Assembly: GCF_017813235.1 (NCBI RefSeq)
Contig: NZ_JAGISH010000006.1
Span: forward strand, 247,114 to 311,113
Length of the DNA: 64,000 nucleotides
Direction: 5' to 3'
DNA from: Sagittula salina
Lineage (GTDB): Bacteria > Pseudomonadota > Alphaproteobacteria > Rhodobacterales > Rhodobacteraceae
In this document: positions 28,053 to 37,134 of the stretch, in pieces
Layout of the letters: the number at the start of each line of letters is the position of its first letter
How positions within the stretch are numbered: position 1 is the stretch's first letter
The notes under the pieces: generated by a model
Database searches by the model: none
What the model saw: the letters and a program-made list of their open reading frames with translations, nothing else
What the model was told of the DNA's origin: nothing
Position numbers and translations under genes: made by a program

Positions 28053-30134
28053 ATGAAACTGCAATCCGCGCAATTCTTTAGACCAACGATCCTGCTGGCA
28101 CTGGCACTGATGGCGATCATCGTGATGATGATCCTGCCGATGCCGTCCTGGGTTCTCGATATCGGTCTCGCCGTGTCTTTCGGGCTGGCCATCCTGATCT
28201 TCACGGTGACCCTCTTCATCGAGCGTCCGCTGGATTTCTCAGCCTTTCCGACGATTCTCTTGACCTCTCTCATGCTCCGGCTGTCGCTCAACGTCAGCTC
28301 GACGAAGCTGATCATTGGGGACGGTCATACGGGCACGCATGCCGCCGGCGAGGTCATTCAGGGTTTTGCCAATTTCGTCATGGGCGGGAGCGTTTTCCTC
28401 GGCCTCGTGGTTTTCGGGGTGCTGATGATCGTGAATTTCGCGGTCATTACCAAGGGCTCCGCCCGCATGGCGGAAGTTTCGGCCCGCTTTGCCCTCGACG
28501 GGATGCCGGGCAAACAGCTGGCGATCGATGCCGATATGTCCGCCGGCGCCATCGACCACGCCGAGGCAAAGCGTCGCCGCGAGATCGAACAACAGGAGAC
28601 CACCTTCTTCGGCTCGCTCGACGGTGCGTCGAAATTTGTGAAGGGCGATGCCGTCGCGGGCCTACTGATTACGCTGCTGAACCTCGTGATGGGCGTGATC
28701 ATGGGCGCGGCTGTGCATGGCATGCCCCTGGGCGAGGCGTTGGAGACTTACGCGATCCTGACTGTCGGTGATGGTCTGGTTTCCCAGATCCCGGCCGTGA
28801 TCATATCGATTGCGGCGGGTCTTCTGCTGGCGCGCGGCGGGGCGACCGGGTCGACGGACATGGCAATGCTCACACAGCTGGGCAAGCACCCGGCGGCGCT
28901 GGCCACCGTGGGCGTCCTGATGGGGCTATTTGCGCTGGTGCCGGGCCTACCCTTCCTTCCCTTCATGGCGGGGGCCGCGGCGCTTGGCTACATGGCGTGG
29001 TGGCGGTCGAAGCAGGTTCCGGAGGAAGAGGTATCGACAACGGAGGATGAAACACCGCAGGAACCCGCAACCCGCCGAATGGGCGACGTGCTCGACCTTG
29101 ACGACATCCACGTGGAATTCTCGCCGGATCTGGTGAACATGGTGCTTGATCCCGGGACGGGGCTCGACGTGCGGATTTCCAACATGCGCACGCATATCGC
29201 CTCCAGTTTCGGGCTGATCCTGCCCGAAATCCGCCTCACCGACGCGCCGTCTCTGCCGACCGGTACCTACGTGGTACGCATCCATGGGGTAGAGATGGCG
29301 CGCGGCGCGCTTAACCCCGACCTCGTGCTGGCGCTCCTGCCGGACAACAACGAAGCGTTGCCCAACGGTGAAGATGTGACGGAGCCGGTCTACGGCGCGC
29401 CCGCCCGTTGGATCAAACCGGAGTATCAGGAACAGGCGGCCATCACCGGGGCCACCATCGTTACCCCGACCGAAGTGCTCGCCACGCATCTGCTCGAGGT
29501 CATCCGGCGCAACTTCGGCCGCCTTCTGTCGCTGAAGACGCTGCGTCGCCTTCTGGACGAAATGGTTACCCTGACCAATACCGCCCGAGCGGAAGCGAAC
29601 CGTCGACTGCTGGACGAGTTGATCCCGGACAAGGTGCAGATCGACACGTTGCTGCAGGTGCTGCGTCTTCTGCTCGATGAACAGGTATCGATCCGCAACC
29701 TGCCGCTTATTCTGGAAACCATCGCGGAGATGCGCGGCCAACAGACTCAGCCGGAAGCGATCTGCGAACATGTCCGCCAACGACTTGGCTTTCAGTTGGT
29801 CGCCAACATGCGCCGCGATGATGGCACCATCCCGCTGGTCCAACTGGCCCCGGAATGGGAGGAAACCTTCCTCTCCTACCAGGTGGAAAGCAACCATGGC
29901 GCGTTGGACGTGGCCCTGCCGCCGGACCGCTTCGAAGTCCTGACCAACGGCCTAGCCACCACGATCGGAGATATTGGCACGCGGGGCATTTTCCCGGCGG
30001 TGGTCACCTCGGCGCGGCGCAGGCGGTTCTTGCGGACCGTAATGGTGGCCAAAGGGCTGACCAACCCGGTGCTGTCGTTCGAAGAAATCGGCCTTGAAGC
30101 GCGTCCGGCGCTTGTCGGGGTGGTCGCGGCATGA
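28053..30134 (+). CDS. flhA: Flagellar type III export channel component FlhA
   Basis: A 693-residue FlhA. The N-terminal half has about eight transmembrane segments and the FHIPEP-family block FPTILLTSLMLRLSLNVSSTKLIIGDGHTG. The cytoplasmic half (from about residue 330) forms the nonameric ring that receives substrates. The frame is open 19 codons upstream, but ATG 28053 (MKLQSAQFF) fits the family. The 3' end overlaps fliR by ATGA. Confidence 0.97.
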   Translation: MKLQSAQFFRPTILLALALMAIIVMMILPMPSWVLDIGLAVSFGLAILIFTVTLFIERPLDFSAFPTILLTSLMLRLSLNVSSTKLIIGDGHTGTHAAGEVIQGFANFVMGGSVFLGLVVFGVLMIVNFAVITKGSARMAEVSARFALDGMPGKQLAIDADMSAGAIDHAEAKRRREIEQQETTFFGSLDGASKFVKGDAVAGLLITLLNLVMGVIMGAAVHGMPLGEALETYAILTVGDGLVSQIPAVIISIAAGLLLARGGATGSTDMAMLTQLGKHPAALATVGVLMGLFALVPGLPFLPFMAGAAALGYMAWWRSKQVPEEEVSTTEDETPQEPATRRMGDVLDLDDIHVEFSPDLVNMVLDPGTGLDVRISNMRTHIASSFGLILPEIRLTDAPSLPTGTYVVRIHGVEMARGALNPDLVLALLPDNNEALPNGEDVTEPVYGAPARWIKPEYQEQAAITGATIVTPTEVLATHLLEVIRRNFGRLLSLKTLRRLLDEMVTLTNTARAEANRRLLDELIPDKVQIDTLLQVLRLLLDEQVSIRNLPLILETIAEMRGQQTQPEAICEHVRQRLGFQLVANMRRDDGTIPLVQLAPEWEETFLSYQVESNHGALDVALPPDRFEVLTNGLATTIGDIGTRGIFPAVVTSARRRRFLRTVMVAKGLTNPVLSFEEIGLEARPALVGVVAA

Positions 30135-30898
30135 CGCACCTTGCGCTCATACAGGAGCTGATGGGGGGCACGCTCTGGGCGGGGCTCGCCATTTTCCTGC
30201 GCGTGGCTGCGGCCTGCGCCGTGCTGCCGGTTTTTGGCGAACAGGTCGTTTCGGTGAGGCTGAAACTGGTGGTCGCGATCATGCTTACGCTGGTGGTGAT
30301 GCCCGCGGTACTGCCTGTCGTCACGCTACCGTCGCCGGACCTCGTCGCCTTTGTCCGCCTGCTGGTGACCGAGACGCTGACGGGACTCTTCTTCGGCCTG
30401 ATGCTCAGGACGTTCATATTTGCCATCCAGACCGCTGGCGCCATCGCGGCGCAGTCGACTTCGCTGTCGCAATTGCTGGGCCAGACGGGCATGGACCCGC
30501 TGCCGGCCGTCGGGCACATCCTGACCATGGCCGCGCTCGCGCTGTTGATGGCGACGGGCTACCACGTGAAGGCGGCGGCCTTTCTTGCCTTGTCTTACGA
30601 GATCGTGCCGATCATGGAGTTCCCGAGTCCCGCTGCCATCGCGGAGGCTGGGCGCCATCGCGTGGGGCAGAGCTTTGGGCTGGCTTTCACGCTGGCGGCC
30701 CCGTTCGTCATCCTGTCGGTGATCTATAACCTGACACTTGGCGCGATCAACAAGGCGATGCCGCAGTTGATGGTTGCCTTTGTCGGTGCGCCGGTCATTA
30801 CCTTCGGGGCAATCGCCACCCTGCTCGTCGCGTCTCCGGTCATCCTGACCGTCTGGATAACCGCGGTCGAAGCGTTCCTCGCCGCTCCCTTCCGGTGA
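30131..30898 (+). CDS. fliR: Flagellar export gate protein FliR
   Basis: A 255-residue export-gate membrane protein with about six hydrophobic segments. Family features include FLRVAAACAVLPVFGEQVVSVRLKLVVAIMLTLVV and the GQSFGLAFTLAAPFVILSVIYNLTLGAINKAMPQLMVAFVGAP block. It lies between flhA and flhB as in many alphaproteobacteria. fliP, which completes the FliPQR gate, is not in the window; fliQ is at 35672. Confidence 0.95.
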   Translation: MTHLALIQELMGGTLWAGLAIFLRVAAACAVLPVFGEQVVSVRLKLVVAIMLTLVVMPAVLPVVTLPSPDLVAFVRLLVTETLTGLFFGLMLRTFIFAIQTAGAIAAQSTSLSQLLGQTGMDPLPAVGHILTMAALALLMATGYHVKAAAFLALSYEIVPIMEFPSPAAIAEAGRHRVGQSFGLAFTLAAPFVILSVIYNLTLGAINKAMPQLMVAFVGAPVITFGAIATLLVASPVILTVWITAVEAFLAAPFR

Positions 30899-30902
30899 CC
30901 TG

Positions 30903-31994
30903 ATGGCGCAGGACGACGACAGCAGCGAAAAGAGCCACGAACCATCGCAGCGAAAGCTGGATCAGGCGCGGCAGAAGGGCGAAATCGCCCGTGCCGGGGA
31001 TATGAACACTGCCATGGCGTACCTCGGGCTGCTCGTTTGTGGCGTGTCGGCGGGTGGCTACAGCCTGATGAAGCTTGGTGACAGCCTCCTGCCCCTGCTG
31101 GAGCAACCCGATCGCCTTCTCGAAATGTTCTTTGGTAACGGGCCTGTCGCACCCGCCGGCCCCCTGATCCTTGCGGCGCTGGTCCCCGTCCTGCCGCTGC
31201 TTCTGGTCCCGGGAGCATTCGTGATGCTCACGCTTTTCGCTTTCCGCGGCTTCACCTTCACCGCCTCCAAGCTGCAGCCGAAGATATCGCGCATCAATCC
31301 CATCGAGAACGCCAAGAACAAGTTCGGCCGGCGCGGCCTCTTCGAGTTCTTCAAGAGCTTCGTCAAGCTCACGGTCTATTCGACCCTGCTCGGCTTCTTC
31401 CTGCGCAGGCAGCTCGATGCAATCACCGGCACGATTCACGGCTCCCCGGGCGAGGCTATCCTGCTGATGACCGACCTCATGCTGCGTTTCCTTTTCGTGG
31501 TCGTACTGATCGCCATGGTGATCGGTGGCCTCGACGCGTTCTGGCAGCGGGCAGAGCACATTCGCAAAAACCGCATGTCGCAAAAGGAAACACGAGATGA
31601 GATGAAGGAATCCGAAGGCGATCCGCACATGAAGGGCCATCGCCGGATGCGGGCGCAGGAACTTGCGTTGAGCCACATGATGAAGGACGTGCCCGATGCC
31701 GACGTGGTGATCGTCAACCCGACGCATTATGCCGTTGCGTTGAAATGGAGCCGCATGCCAGGGAGCGCGCCAATCTGTGTCGCGAAGGGCACAGACCACG
31801 TGGCCTTGCGCATCCGCGAAGTCGCGTCCGACGCAAACGTACCGATCCACTCCGATCCGCCCACCGCGCGGGCGCTCTTTGCCACCACAGAGATCGGCGA
31901 CGAGATCGCCACCGACCACTACCGCGCCGTCGCGGCGGCGATCCGGTTCGCCGACAGCATGCGGGCGAAGGCCCGCAGGAGCATCCTGCGTTGA
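30903..31994 (+). CDS. flhB: Flagellar export switch protein FlhB
   Basis: A 363-residue FlhB with an N-terminal hydrophilic stretch (EKSHEPSQRKLDQARQKGEIARAGD), four transmembrane segments and a cytoplasmic domain. The autocleavage site NPTH lies in VVIVNPTHYAVALKW, so the substrate-specificity switch should work. It is the proposed target of FliK (42823). Its TGA is overlapped by the TTG start of the following small gene. Confidence 0.96.
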   Translation: MAQDDDSSEKSHEPSQRKLDQARQKGEIARAGDMNTAMAYLGLLVCGVSAGGYSLMKLGDSLLPLLEQPDRLLEMFFGNGPVAPAGPLILAALVPVLPLLLVPGAFVMLTLFAFRGFTFTASKLQPKISRINPIENAKNKFGRRGLFEFFKSFVKLTVYSTLLGFFLRRQLDAITGTIHGSPGEAILLMTDLMLRFLFVVVLIAMVIGGLDAFWQRAEHIRKNRMSQKETRDEMKESEGDPHMKGHRRMRAQELALSHMMKDVPDADVVIVNPTHYAVALKWSRMPGSAPICVAKGTDHVALRIREVASDANVPIHSDPPTARALFATTEIGDEIATDHYRAVAAAIRFADSMRAKARRSILR

Positions 31995-32419
31995 CCCGAT
32001 ATTCCGAACTCGCCTCCGTCACGAAAATCCTGCTCGAACGCGAGCTTGACGCGCATCGTCAGAGCCTCGACCACAGCCGTCGCATCGCGGGTGAGCTTGC
32101 GCAGATGGACGCCATGCGGGAAGCGGCTCAGGCCGATGCCGGTGCGATCACGGCGCGGCAAATACTGGGGGCGGACACACTCTGGCAGGGTTGGATGGTG
32201 CGCAAGAGGGCCGAGATCCTACGCCGCGCCGCGCTGGCTCGCGCCCACGAACAGGAAACGCTGGCCCGGGCCCGGCTGGCTTTTTCCCGGAGCCAGGCCA
32301 CTGAGGAGCTTGTCGAGAAGGAGCGCAAGGCACGCATTCGGAAGCTGGCGTTGGCCGACGCGGACCGGATCGACGAACTGGGTCAACTGCGCCGGGCGCT
32401 GGAGCGGGACGATTGTTAG
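31991..32419 (+). CDS. FliJ-like flagellar export chaperone
   Basis: A 142-residue, strongly charged, almost wholly helical protein beginning with TTG at 31991, a start that overlaps the flhB stop as TTGA. It is predicted to form a long coiled coil (LERELDAHRQSLDHSRRIAGELAQ ... REAAQADAGAITARQIL ... RKRAEILRRAALARAHEQETLARARLAFSRSQATEELVEKERKARIRKLALADADRIDEL). Size, coiled coil and position among export genes fit FliJ. Sequence signatures are weak, so this rests on architecture and context. Confidence 0.65.
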   Translation: MTRYSELASVTKILLERELDAHRQSLDHSRRIAGELAQMDAMREAAQADAGAITARQILGADTLWQGWMVRKRAEILRRAALARAHEQETLARARLAFSRSQATEELVEKERKARIRKLALADADRIDELGQLRRALERDDC

Positions 32420-32482
32420 TCACGTGAAAGGCCCGCGATGCCCTCGGGTACCGCGGTCCGATGACGTTTCGGGATGATGGGG

Positions 32483-33001
32483 TCAGGTGTCCTGGCGGGC
32501 GATTTCGGTGATCAGAACATCGATCACGTCGCCTCCCAGCACGGAGCGGGCGGCCTCAAGCAGGGAACGACGCAGCGGGCCCATGCGGTCGGCATTGGTG
32601 AAGGAGCCTTCGAAGCCACCGATATTGGCGTGGTCGAACATCACCTGTAGCAGGACATCGCGCAGTTTGGGTTCGCGCGCATAGACGACTTCCGTCACGC
32701 CGATCCTGACCTCGAGGCTGAGCGACGCGACCACCAGCGCCTTTACCCGCTCCTCGGACATGACCGGGATGATGAACTGGTTGCTCATCTTCACGTATTC
32801 CTGCTGGGCGGGTGCCGGTTCGCCGTCGCCCCCGGTGTCGGCATCGGCCACGGTGTGTTCGACCTCTCCGGTCGGAGCGGCGCAGTCGATCGCGGCGTGT
32901 TCCTCCGCCGGGGGCGGGGCCGGTTTCATCATGATCCCGGCCCCGATCCCGGCGCCTGTGCCGACCACGGCCAGCAGGATGGGAAGAATTTTCTTGATCA
33001 T
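32483..33001 (-). CDS. fliL: Flagellar basal body-associated protein FliL
   Basis: A 172-residue single-pass inner-membrane protein (IKKILPILLAVVGTGAGIGAGIMM) with an acidic Pro/Ala/Glu linker and a periplasmic FliL domain (SNQFIIPVMSEERVKALVVASLSLEV ... LLQVMFDHANIGGFEG). FliL assists stator function. It is the last gene of the leftward flgB-to-fliL operon, 9 nt after flgH. It converges on the FliJ-like gene across a 63-nt gap. Confidence 0.9.
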   Translation of the reverse strand: MIKKILPILLAVVGTGAGIGAGIMMKPAPPPAEEHAAIDCAAPTGEVEHTVADADTGGDGEPAPAQQEYVKMSNQFIIPVMSEERVKALVVASLSLEVRIGVTEVVYAREPKLRDVLLQVMFDHANIGGFEGSFTNADRMGPLRRSLLEAARSVLGGDVIDVLITEIARQDT

Positions 33002-33010
33002 GCGACCCCC

Positions 33011-33751
33011 TCAGAATGGCAGGACGACGTCAAGGATCTGCTGCCCGATGCGCGGCTGCTGAACGTCGCTGATATGGCCGCGTCCGCCGTATGAAATCCG
33101 GGCCGAGGCGATCTTGTCATAAGTGATCTCGTTCTGGCGCGAGATGTCCTCCGGCCGGACGTAGCCAGAGACCAGGAGCTCGCGCAGTTCGAAGTTCACG
33201 CGCACTTCCTGGCTACCCTCGATAGCGAGTACCCCGTTCGGAAGCACGTCGACCACCGTCGCGGCAACGCGCAGGGTCAGTTTCTCGCTGCGTTTGACAG
33301 AGCCGTCCCCGTTCGAAGAGGCGGCGCTGTTCAAATCCACGGCACTGTCGAGGCTGGCGCCGTCCGTCAGACCCTGATTGACACGCTCGGGAATGCCGAA
33401 GAGGTCCGGAATGGCCAGCGATTCACTCCCTCCGCGAGAGCGCGAACTGGTGGCTTTCATCTCGGCGCTGTCGCTTATTTCGATCACGACGGTAAGGATG
33501 TCGCCGCGTTTCATCGCCCGCCGGTCCCCCAGAAGGGAGGTCTGGCCAGCGGCCCAGAGCGACGCGCGATCACTCGCGCGGGCGACGGGCTGCACGGTGG
33601 CGATGCCGGAGGCTACCATGGCCACGCGTTCCTCGCTTTCGGTCTGCGGGGTAAAGTCCGGCTCCTTCCCGATATGGTTGAGCCGCCCACAGGCTGTCAG
33701 GCTGGCAAAGGCGCCGATCAGAAGAAGGGAACGCTGCATGTCTGGCCTCAT
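33011..33751 (-). CDS. flgH: Flagellar L-ring lipoprotein FlgH
   Basis: A 246-residue outer-membrane L-ring subunit. The lipobox LTAC places the modified cysteine at residue 21 if translation begins at ATG 33751 (overlapping the flgA stop), or at residue 17 from the inner ATG 33739. Family blocks include SLWAAGQTSLLGDRRAMKRGDILTVVIEISDSAEM, GVLAIEGSQEVRVNFELREL and GYVRPEDISRQNEI. The longer frame running into flgA is not coding. Confidence 0.94.
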   Translation of the reverse strand: MRPDMQRSLLLIGAFASLTACGRLNHIGKEPDFTPQTESEERVAMVASGIATVQPVARASDRASLWAAGQTSLLGDRRAMKRGDILTVVIEISDSAEMKATSSRSRGGSESLAIPDLFGIPERVNQGLTDGASLDSAVDLNSAASSNGDGSVKRSEKLTLRVAATVVDVLPNGVLAIEGSQEVRVNFELRELLVSGYVRPEDISRQNEITYDKIASARISYGGRGHISDVQQPRIGQQILDVVLPF

Positions 33752-34161
33752 TTCGCCACCAGGATGGTGCCGTTTTCGGAGATGGTCCCGAAGACCGCCG
33801 TCCTCGAGCTTGTGTTCATGACGCGGATGCGGTCGCCCGCGGCACCCCGCCCGAGCGCGCGCCCCTCGGTGATGATCCGCAGGCCGCCGTGTGTGTAGAC
33901 CAGCTCGACCAGCTGGTTGCGGTCGATCAGGGCCGGTTCCCCCACCGCGCCGATCATCAACGGGCGGCCAGGGTAGACGGCGTATTGCGCTTCCTGCCCT
34001 ATGACCTGATCGAGCGCGGTATAGGCGCCGGGCACCACGGCGCCGTCCAGTTGGACCGCCTCCGCCGTGATGATCTGCTGCGGCCGGAGCGGTCGCGTCG
34101 CCACCACGGTGTCGGCGAGGGCAGGGACGGCGCAGCCTATAAGAAGGAGAGCGAGGCGCAT
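33748..34161 (-). CDS. flgA: P-ring assembly chaperone FlgA (SAF domain)
   Basis: A 137-residue periplasmic protein needed for P-ring assembly. The signal peptide is about residues 1-16 (LALLLIGCAVPALA). A compact SAF-type core follows (ATRPLRPQQIITAEAVQL ... YPGRPLMIGAV). It is shorter than enterobacterial FlgA, keeping only the C-terminal part. ATG 34161 overlaps the flgG stop by one base; a GTG immediately upstream (34164) is equally possible. It overlaps flgH by ATGA. Confidence 0.88.
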   Translation of the reverse strand: MRLALLLIGCAVPALADTVVATRPLRPQQIITAEAVQLDGAVVPGAYTALDQVIGQEAQYAVYPGRPLMIGAVGEPALIDRNQLVELVYTHGGLRIITEGRALGRGAAGDRIRVMNTSSRTAVFGTISENGTILVAK

Positions 34162-34946
34162 CACCGCACCTGCGTGGTCGCGCCAAGCATCTGGTCGGCG
34201 GCGGAGATGACCTTCGAATTCAGCTCGTAGCCACGCTGTGCCTCGATCAGGTCGGTGATTTCCTTGACCGCATCGACCGAACTGTCCTCGAGATAGCCCT
34301 GCCGGATCGTCCCCAACCCATCGAGGCCGGGCGTCGACTGGATCGCCGGGCCGGAAGCCTCCGTTTCCACGTAGAGGTTCGACCCGATGGCTTCCAGCCC
34401 CCGCGCATTGGTGAAACCGGACAGGGTGAACTGCCCCAGAAGCTGGGCCTGCGCGTTGCCGTTGAAGTAGGCGTAGACCTCACCATCGGCATTGATCGAA
34501 ATGCTGCGGGCATCGTCGGGAATGGTGATATCCGGGGCGACCGGATGGCCGTCCGAAGTGACGATCAGCCCGTCACCGGTACGTTTGAGGCCGCCGTCTC
34601 TGGTATAAGCGGTCTGCCCAGAGGGCAGCGTCACCTCGAGATAGCCATTGCCCTCGATAGCCACGTCCAGGTCGCCGCCAGTCGCCGAAAGCGAACCCTG
34701 CGACAGGATCACCGACACAGAGGCCGGTCGCACGCCAAGGCCCAGCTGCACACCTGTCGGCAGCACCGCTCCGTTCGAGGCGTTCACCGTCCCGGCGCGC
34801 GCAACCTGTTGATAATGCAGGTCGGCGAACTCCGCCCGGCGGGCATTGTAGGCGGTGGTCGACATGTTGGAGAGGTTGTGGGAAATGACCTCGACCCGCA
34901 TTTGCTGGGCGCTCATGCCGGTGGCGGCAATCTTCAGTGCGCGCAT
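34161..34946 (-). CDS. flgG: Distal rod protein FlgG
   Basis: A 261-residue distal rod protein. MRALKIAATGMSAQQMRVEVISHNLSNMSTTAYNARRAEF is the axial N-terminal signature, and ITDLIEAQRGYELNSKVISAADQMLGATTQVR is the C-terminal helix. The length matches the family. It is 10 nt after flgF in the operon and overlaps flgA. Confidence 0.95.
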   Translation of the reverse strand: MRALKIAATGMSAQQMRVEVISHNLSNMSTTAYNARRAEFADLHYQQVARAGTVNASNGAVLPTGVQLGLGVRPASVSVILSQGSLSATGGDLDVAIEGNGYLEVTLPSGQTAYTRDGGLKRTGDGLIVTSDGHPVAPDITIPDDARSISINADGEVYAYFNGNAQAQLLGQFTLSGFTNARGLEAIGSNLYVETEASGPAIQSTPGLDGLGTIRQGYLEDSSVDAVKEITDLIEAQRGYELNSKVISAADQMLGATTQVR

Positions 34947-34956
34947 TGTAGTGCTC

Positions 34957-35670
34957 CTACTTGATGAATGCCTTCATGGCGTCTCTGATCCGTTGATCTT
35001 CGCGTTCCGCGAAGCTCTGCCCCAGTTCGTAGGCGCGCTGCACCTCGACCATGCGGGCCATCTGAAGGATCGGGTCGACGTTGGAAGCCTCGGTAAAGCC
35101 CTGCTTGACCCGCGGATTTTCCACCGGGACGTAGCCGGTTTTTGCCTCGAACAGCTGTGCACCCTCGCGGACCATCTCCTGCACGTCGTTGGGCTGCACG
35201 ACGCCGATCTGCCCGATGGGGCGGCCGCCGGTGCTGATGGTTCCGTCCTGCGCGATGGCCAGATCCGCAGTATTGGGCGGAACGAAAACCGGCGCGCCCC
35301 CGGCATCCAGCACGGGGTTGCCGTCGGACGTGACCAGCGTGCCCTCCGCGCTCGGGACAAAGGCCCCGGCACGCGTCAGCCGTTCGCCGTTCGGCGTGCC
35401 GATCAGGAAGAACCCGTCGCCCTCGATAGCGATGTCAAAGGTGCCGCCAGTCATCTCCAGCGTACCCTGGGCAAACGACGTGCGATGCACCCGTCCCTGC
35501 GCCATGGAGACAGAGGCAACGTCGTCACCCTGCGTGATGTATTCCGAGAACAGGATGCCTTCCTGTCGGAAGCCGGTCGTGTTCGCGTTGGCGATGTTGT
35601 TGGCAATGACCTGCATTTCGCGCAGCAGACTGGACTGGCGCGCGATGGCCGTGTAGCCGGCGGTTTCCAT
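34957..35670 (-). CDS. flgF: Proximal rod protein FlgF
   Basis: A 237-residue rod protein related to FlgG, with METAGYTAIARQSSLLREMQVIANNIANANTTGFRQEGILFSEY at the N-terminus and RMVEVQRAYELGQSFAEREDQRIRDAMKAFIK at the C-terminus. Order and size distinguish it from flgG, which follows. It starts 1 nt after the fliQ stop. Confidence 0.93.
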   Translation of the reverse strand: METAGYTAIARQSSLLREMQVIANNIANANTTGFRQEGILFSEYITQGDDVASVSMAQGRVHRTSFAQGTLEMTGGTFDIAIEGDGFFLIGTPNGERLTRAGAFVPSAEGTLVTSDGNPVLDAGGAPVFVPPNTADLAIAQDGTISTGGRPIGQIGVVQPNDVQEMVREGAQLFEAKTGYVPVENPRVKQGFTEASNVDPILQMARMVEVQRAYELGQSFAEREDQRIRDAMKAFIK

Positions 35671-35671
35671 G

Positions 35672-35941
35672 TCAGCCTCCGGTGATGATGGGAATGATGT
35701 GGTCCTGGAAAAACCCCACGAGCGTGTTCGTCATGAAGCTCATCGACATCCAGAAGACGGCCACGATGGCCAGCAGCTTCGGCACGAAGGTCAGGGTCAT
35801 TTCCTGAATCGAGGTCAACGCCTGCAACAGGCCGATCCCCACGCCGGCGATCAGCGCGGCAGAGAGGATGGGGATCGAAGTGACAGCCGCCACCCAGAGC
35901 CCCATCCGAAGCGTGTCGAAGAAGACGGTTTCGGTCAGCAT
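35672..35941 (-). CDS. fliQ: Flagellar export gate protein FliQ
   Basis: An 89-residue two-helix membrane protein, normal length for FliQ: MLTETVFFDTLRMGLWVAAVTSIPIL, then GLLQALTSIQEMTLTFVPKLLAIVAVF. The open frame extends upstream through fliE, but homology and length place the start at ATG 35941, 2 nt after the fliE stop. It forms the export gate with FliR (here) and FliP (not in window). Confidence 0.93.
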   Translation of the reverse strand: MLTETVFFDTLRMGLWVAAVTSIPILSAALIAGVGIGLLQALTSIQEMTLTFVPKLLAIVAVFWMSMSFMTNTLVGFFQDHIIPIITGG

Positions 35942-35943
35942 CT

Positions 35944-36237
35944 TCAGACCGGCATCCTCAGGATTTCCTGGTAGGCTTCGACCACCTTGTCGCGTACGGC
36001 AACGACTGTTTCGACAGCCAGTTCGGACTGGGCCAGCGCTTCGACCAGCGCGTGCGGGTCGGCATCGCCGGTCATCGACTCTTGCGTGACCTGTTCTGCG
36101 CCGCGCATCTGTTCGACGAAGTCCTGCGTCACGCGGGAGAATTCTGTCTCCAGCGGCGTGGCTTCGGCCGGGTTCGGCTGCATGGCCGGTTTCGAAGCCG
36201 CGTATTTCTGAGCGGCATAAAGCGAACGGACGTCCAT
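35944..36237 (-). CDS. fliE: Flagellar hook-basal body adapter FliE
   Basis: A 97-residue protein that joins the MS ring to the rod. The C-terminal block (DPHALVEALAQSELAVETVVAVRDKVVEAYQEILRMPV) is the conserved FliE signature. It sits between flgC and fliQ, the classic flgB-flgC-fliE order. Confidence 0.93.
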   Translation of the reverse strand: MDVRSLYAAQKYAASKPAMQPNPAEATPLETEFSRVTQDFVEQMRGAEQVTQESMTGDADPHALVEALAQSELAVETVVAVRDKVVEAYQEILRMPV

Positions 36238-36270
36238 TCTGGTCTCCTTTCACCGGGTTGGGGGGTGGGA

Positions 36271-36660
36271 TTATCTTCGCAGAAGATCGAGCAGCGCCGA
36301 CGACATCTGCCGGGTCTGATCGAACATCTTCAGGTTGGCTTCATAGGATCGCTGCGCTTCGCGCGCGTCGGCGATTTCGATCATCAGGTCCACATTGGTG
36401 CCCTGATAGACGCCCGTTTCATCAGCCAGCGGGTTCGAGGGATCGTAGATTTCCTCCAGTGGTTCCTGGCTCAGCGACACTTCGCCGGGTGCCACCCTGG
36501 CAAGGCCGTTGCTTCCGGCGGTGGTCTCGAATGGCATCAACTTGCGGTGGTATCCGGGGGTATCGACGTTGGCGATATTCTCGGCGGTCACGCGCAGGCG
36601 CGCTGCCTGACTGCGCAATCCACTGGCGGTGACGGAAAGGGCATCGGAAAAAGCGCTCAT
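36271..36660 (-). CDS. flgC: Proximal rod protein FlgC
   Basis: A 129-residue rod protein with FSDALSVTASGLRSQAARLRVTAENIANVDTPGYHRKLMPFE at the N-terminus (ENIANVDTPGY signature) and a C-terminal axial helix (IEIADAREAQRSYEANLKMFDQTRQMSSALLDLLRR). It is 12 nt after flgB. Confidence 0.95.
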   Translation of the reverse strand: MSAFSDALSVTASGLRSQAARLRVTAENIANVDTPGYHRKLMPFETTAGSNGLARVAPGEVSLSQEPLEEIYDPSNPLADETGVYQGTNVDLMIEIADAREAQRSYEANLKMFDQTRQMSSALLDLLRR

Positions 36661-36672
36661 GTCTGGCTCCTG

Positions 36673-37050
36673 TTATCTGCGGCCAAGGCTGGTGCGGAGG
36701 ATGCTCAGGTTGCTTCGGTAGATCGCCAGCGCGCGGTCGTGATGCCGCTTTGCCTCTACGGCAAAGACCATTTCCTCCTCGAGTGAGACGGTGTTCCCGT
36801 TCGGATCAACCGCGGCGTCGCGTTCGGAGATGTCGACATCGCCGGGGCGGGACCCGTTAAGATGTTCCTCCCGCGTGGCCCGCTGACCCATCATCGACGG
36901 GCGCAGCGTCGAAGTGAATTCCGGCACCGCCTTTGCGCGGTAACCGGGTGTATCCGCGTTCGCGATATTCTGCGCACTCATTGCCTGTTGCAGGCCCGCG
37001 TGCCGGGCCATGGCCATCGCCGTTCTGAAGACGTCCAGATTCTGGAACAT
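36673..37050 (-). CDS. flgB: Proximal rod protein FlgB
   Basis: A 125-residue rod protein. MFQNLDVFRTAMAMARHAGLQQAMSAQNIANADTPGYRAKAVPEF carries the axial signature. I start it at ATG 37050 rather than the upstream in-frame codon at 37080 because homology begins there. First gene of the leftward flgB-flgC-fliE-fliQ-flgF-flgG-flgA-flgH-fliL operon, divergent from fliI. Confidence 0.93.
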   Translation of the reverse strand: MFQNLDVFRTAMAMARHAGLQQAMSAQNIANADTPGYRAKAVPEFTSTLRPSMMGQRATREEHLNGSRPGDVDISERDAAVDPNGNTVSLEEEMVFAVEAKRHHDRALAIYRSNLSILRTSLGRR

Positions 37051-37134
37051 CGGGGCTTCTCCCTCGATTGCTTCAACCAAGGCTTAACTGCGATTCCTTT
37101 AGAAACGGTTTGCGGACCCTGAATGGAGCGTACG

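Noticed and set aside
32421..32440. A CACGTGAAA sequence after the FliJ-like gene as a fourth parS
   Set aside because: Only one half of the palindrome matches; the other half lacks GTTT in the right register.
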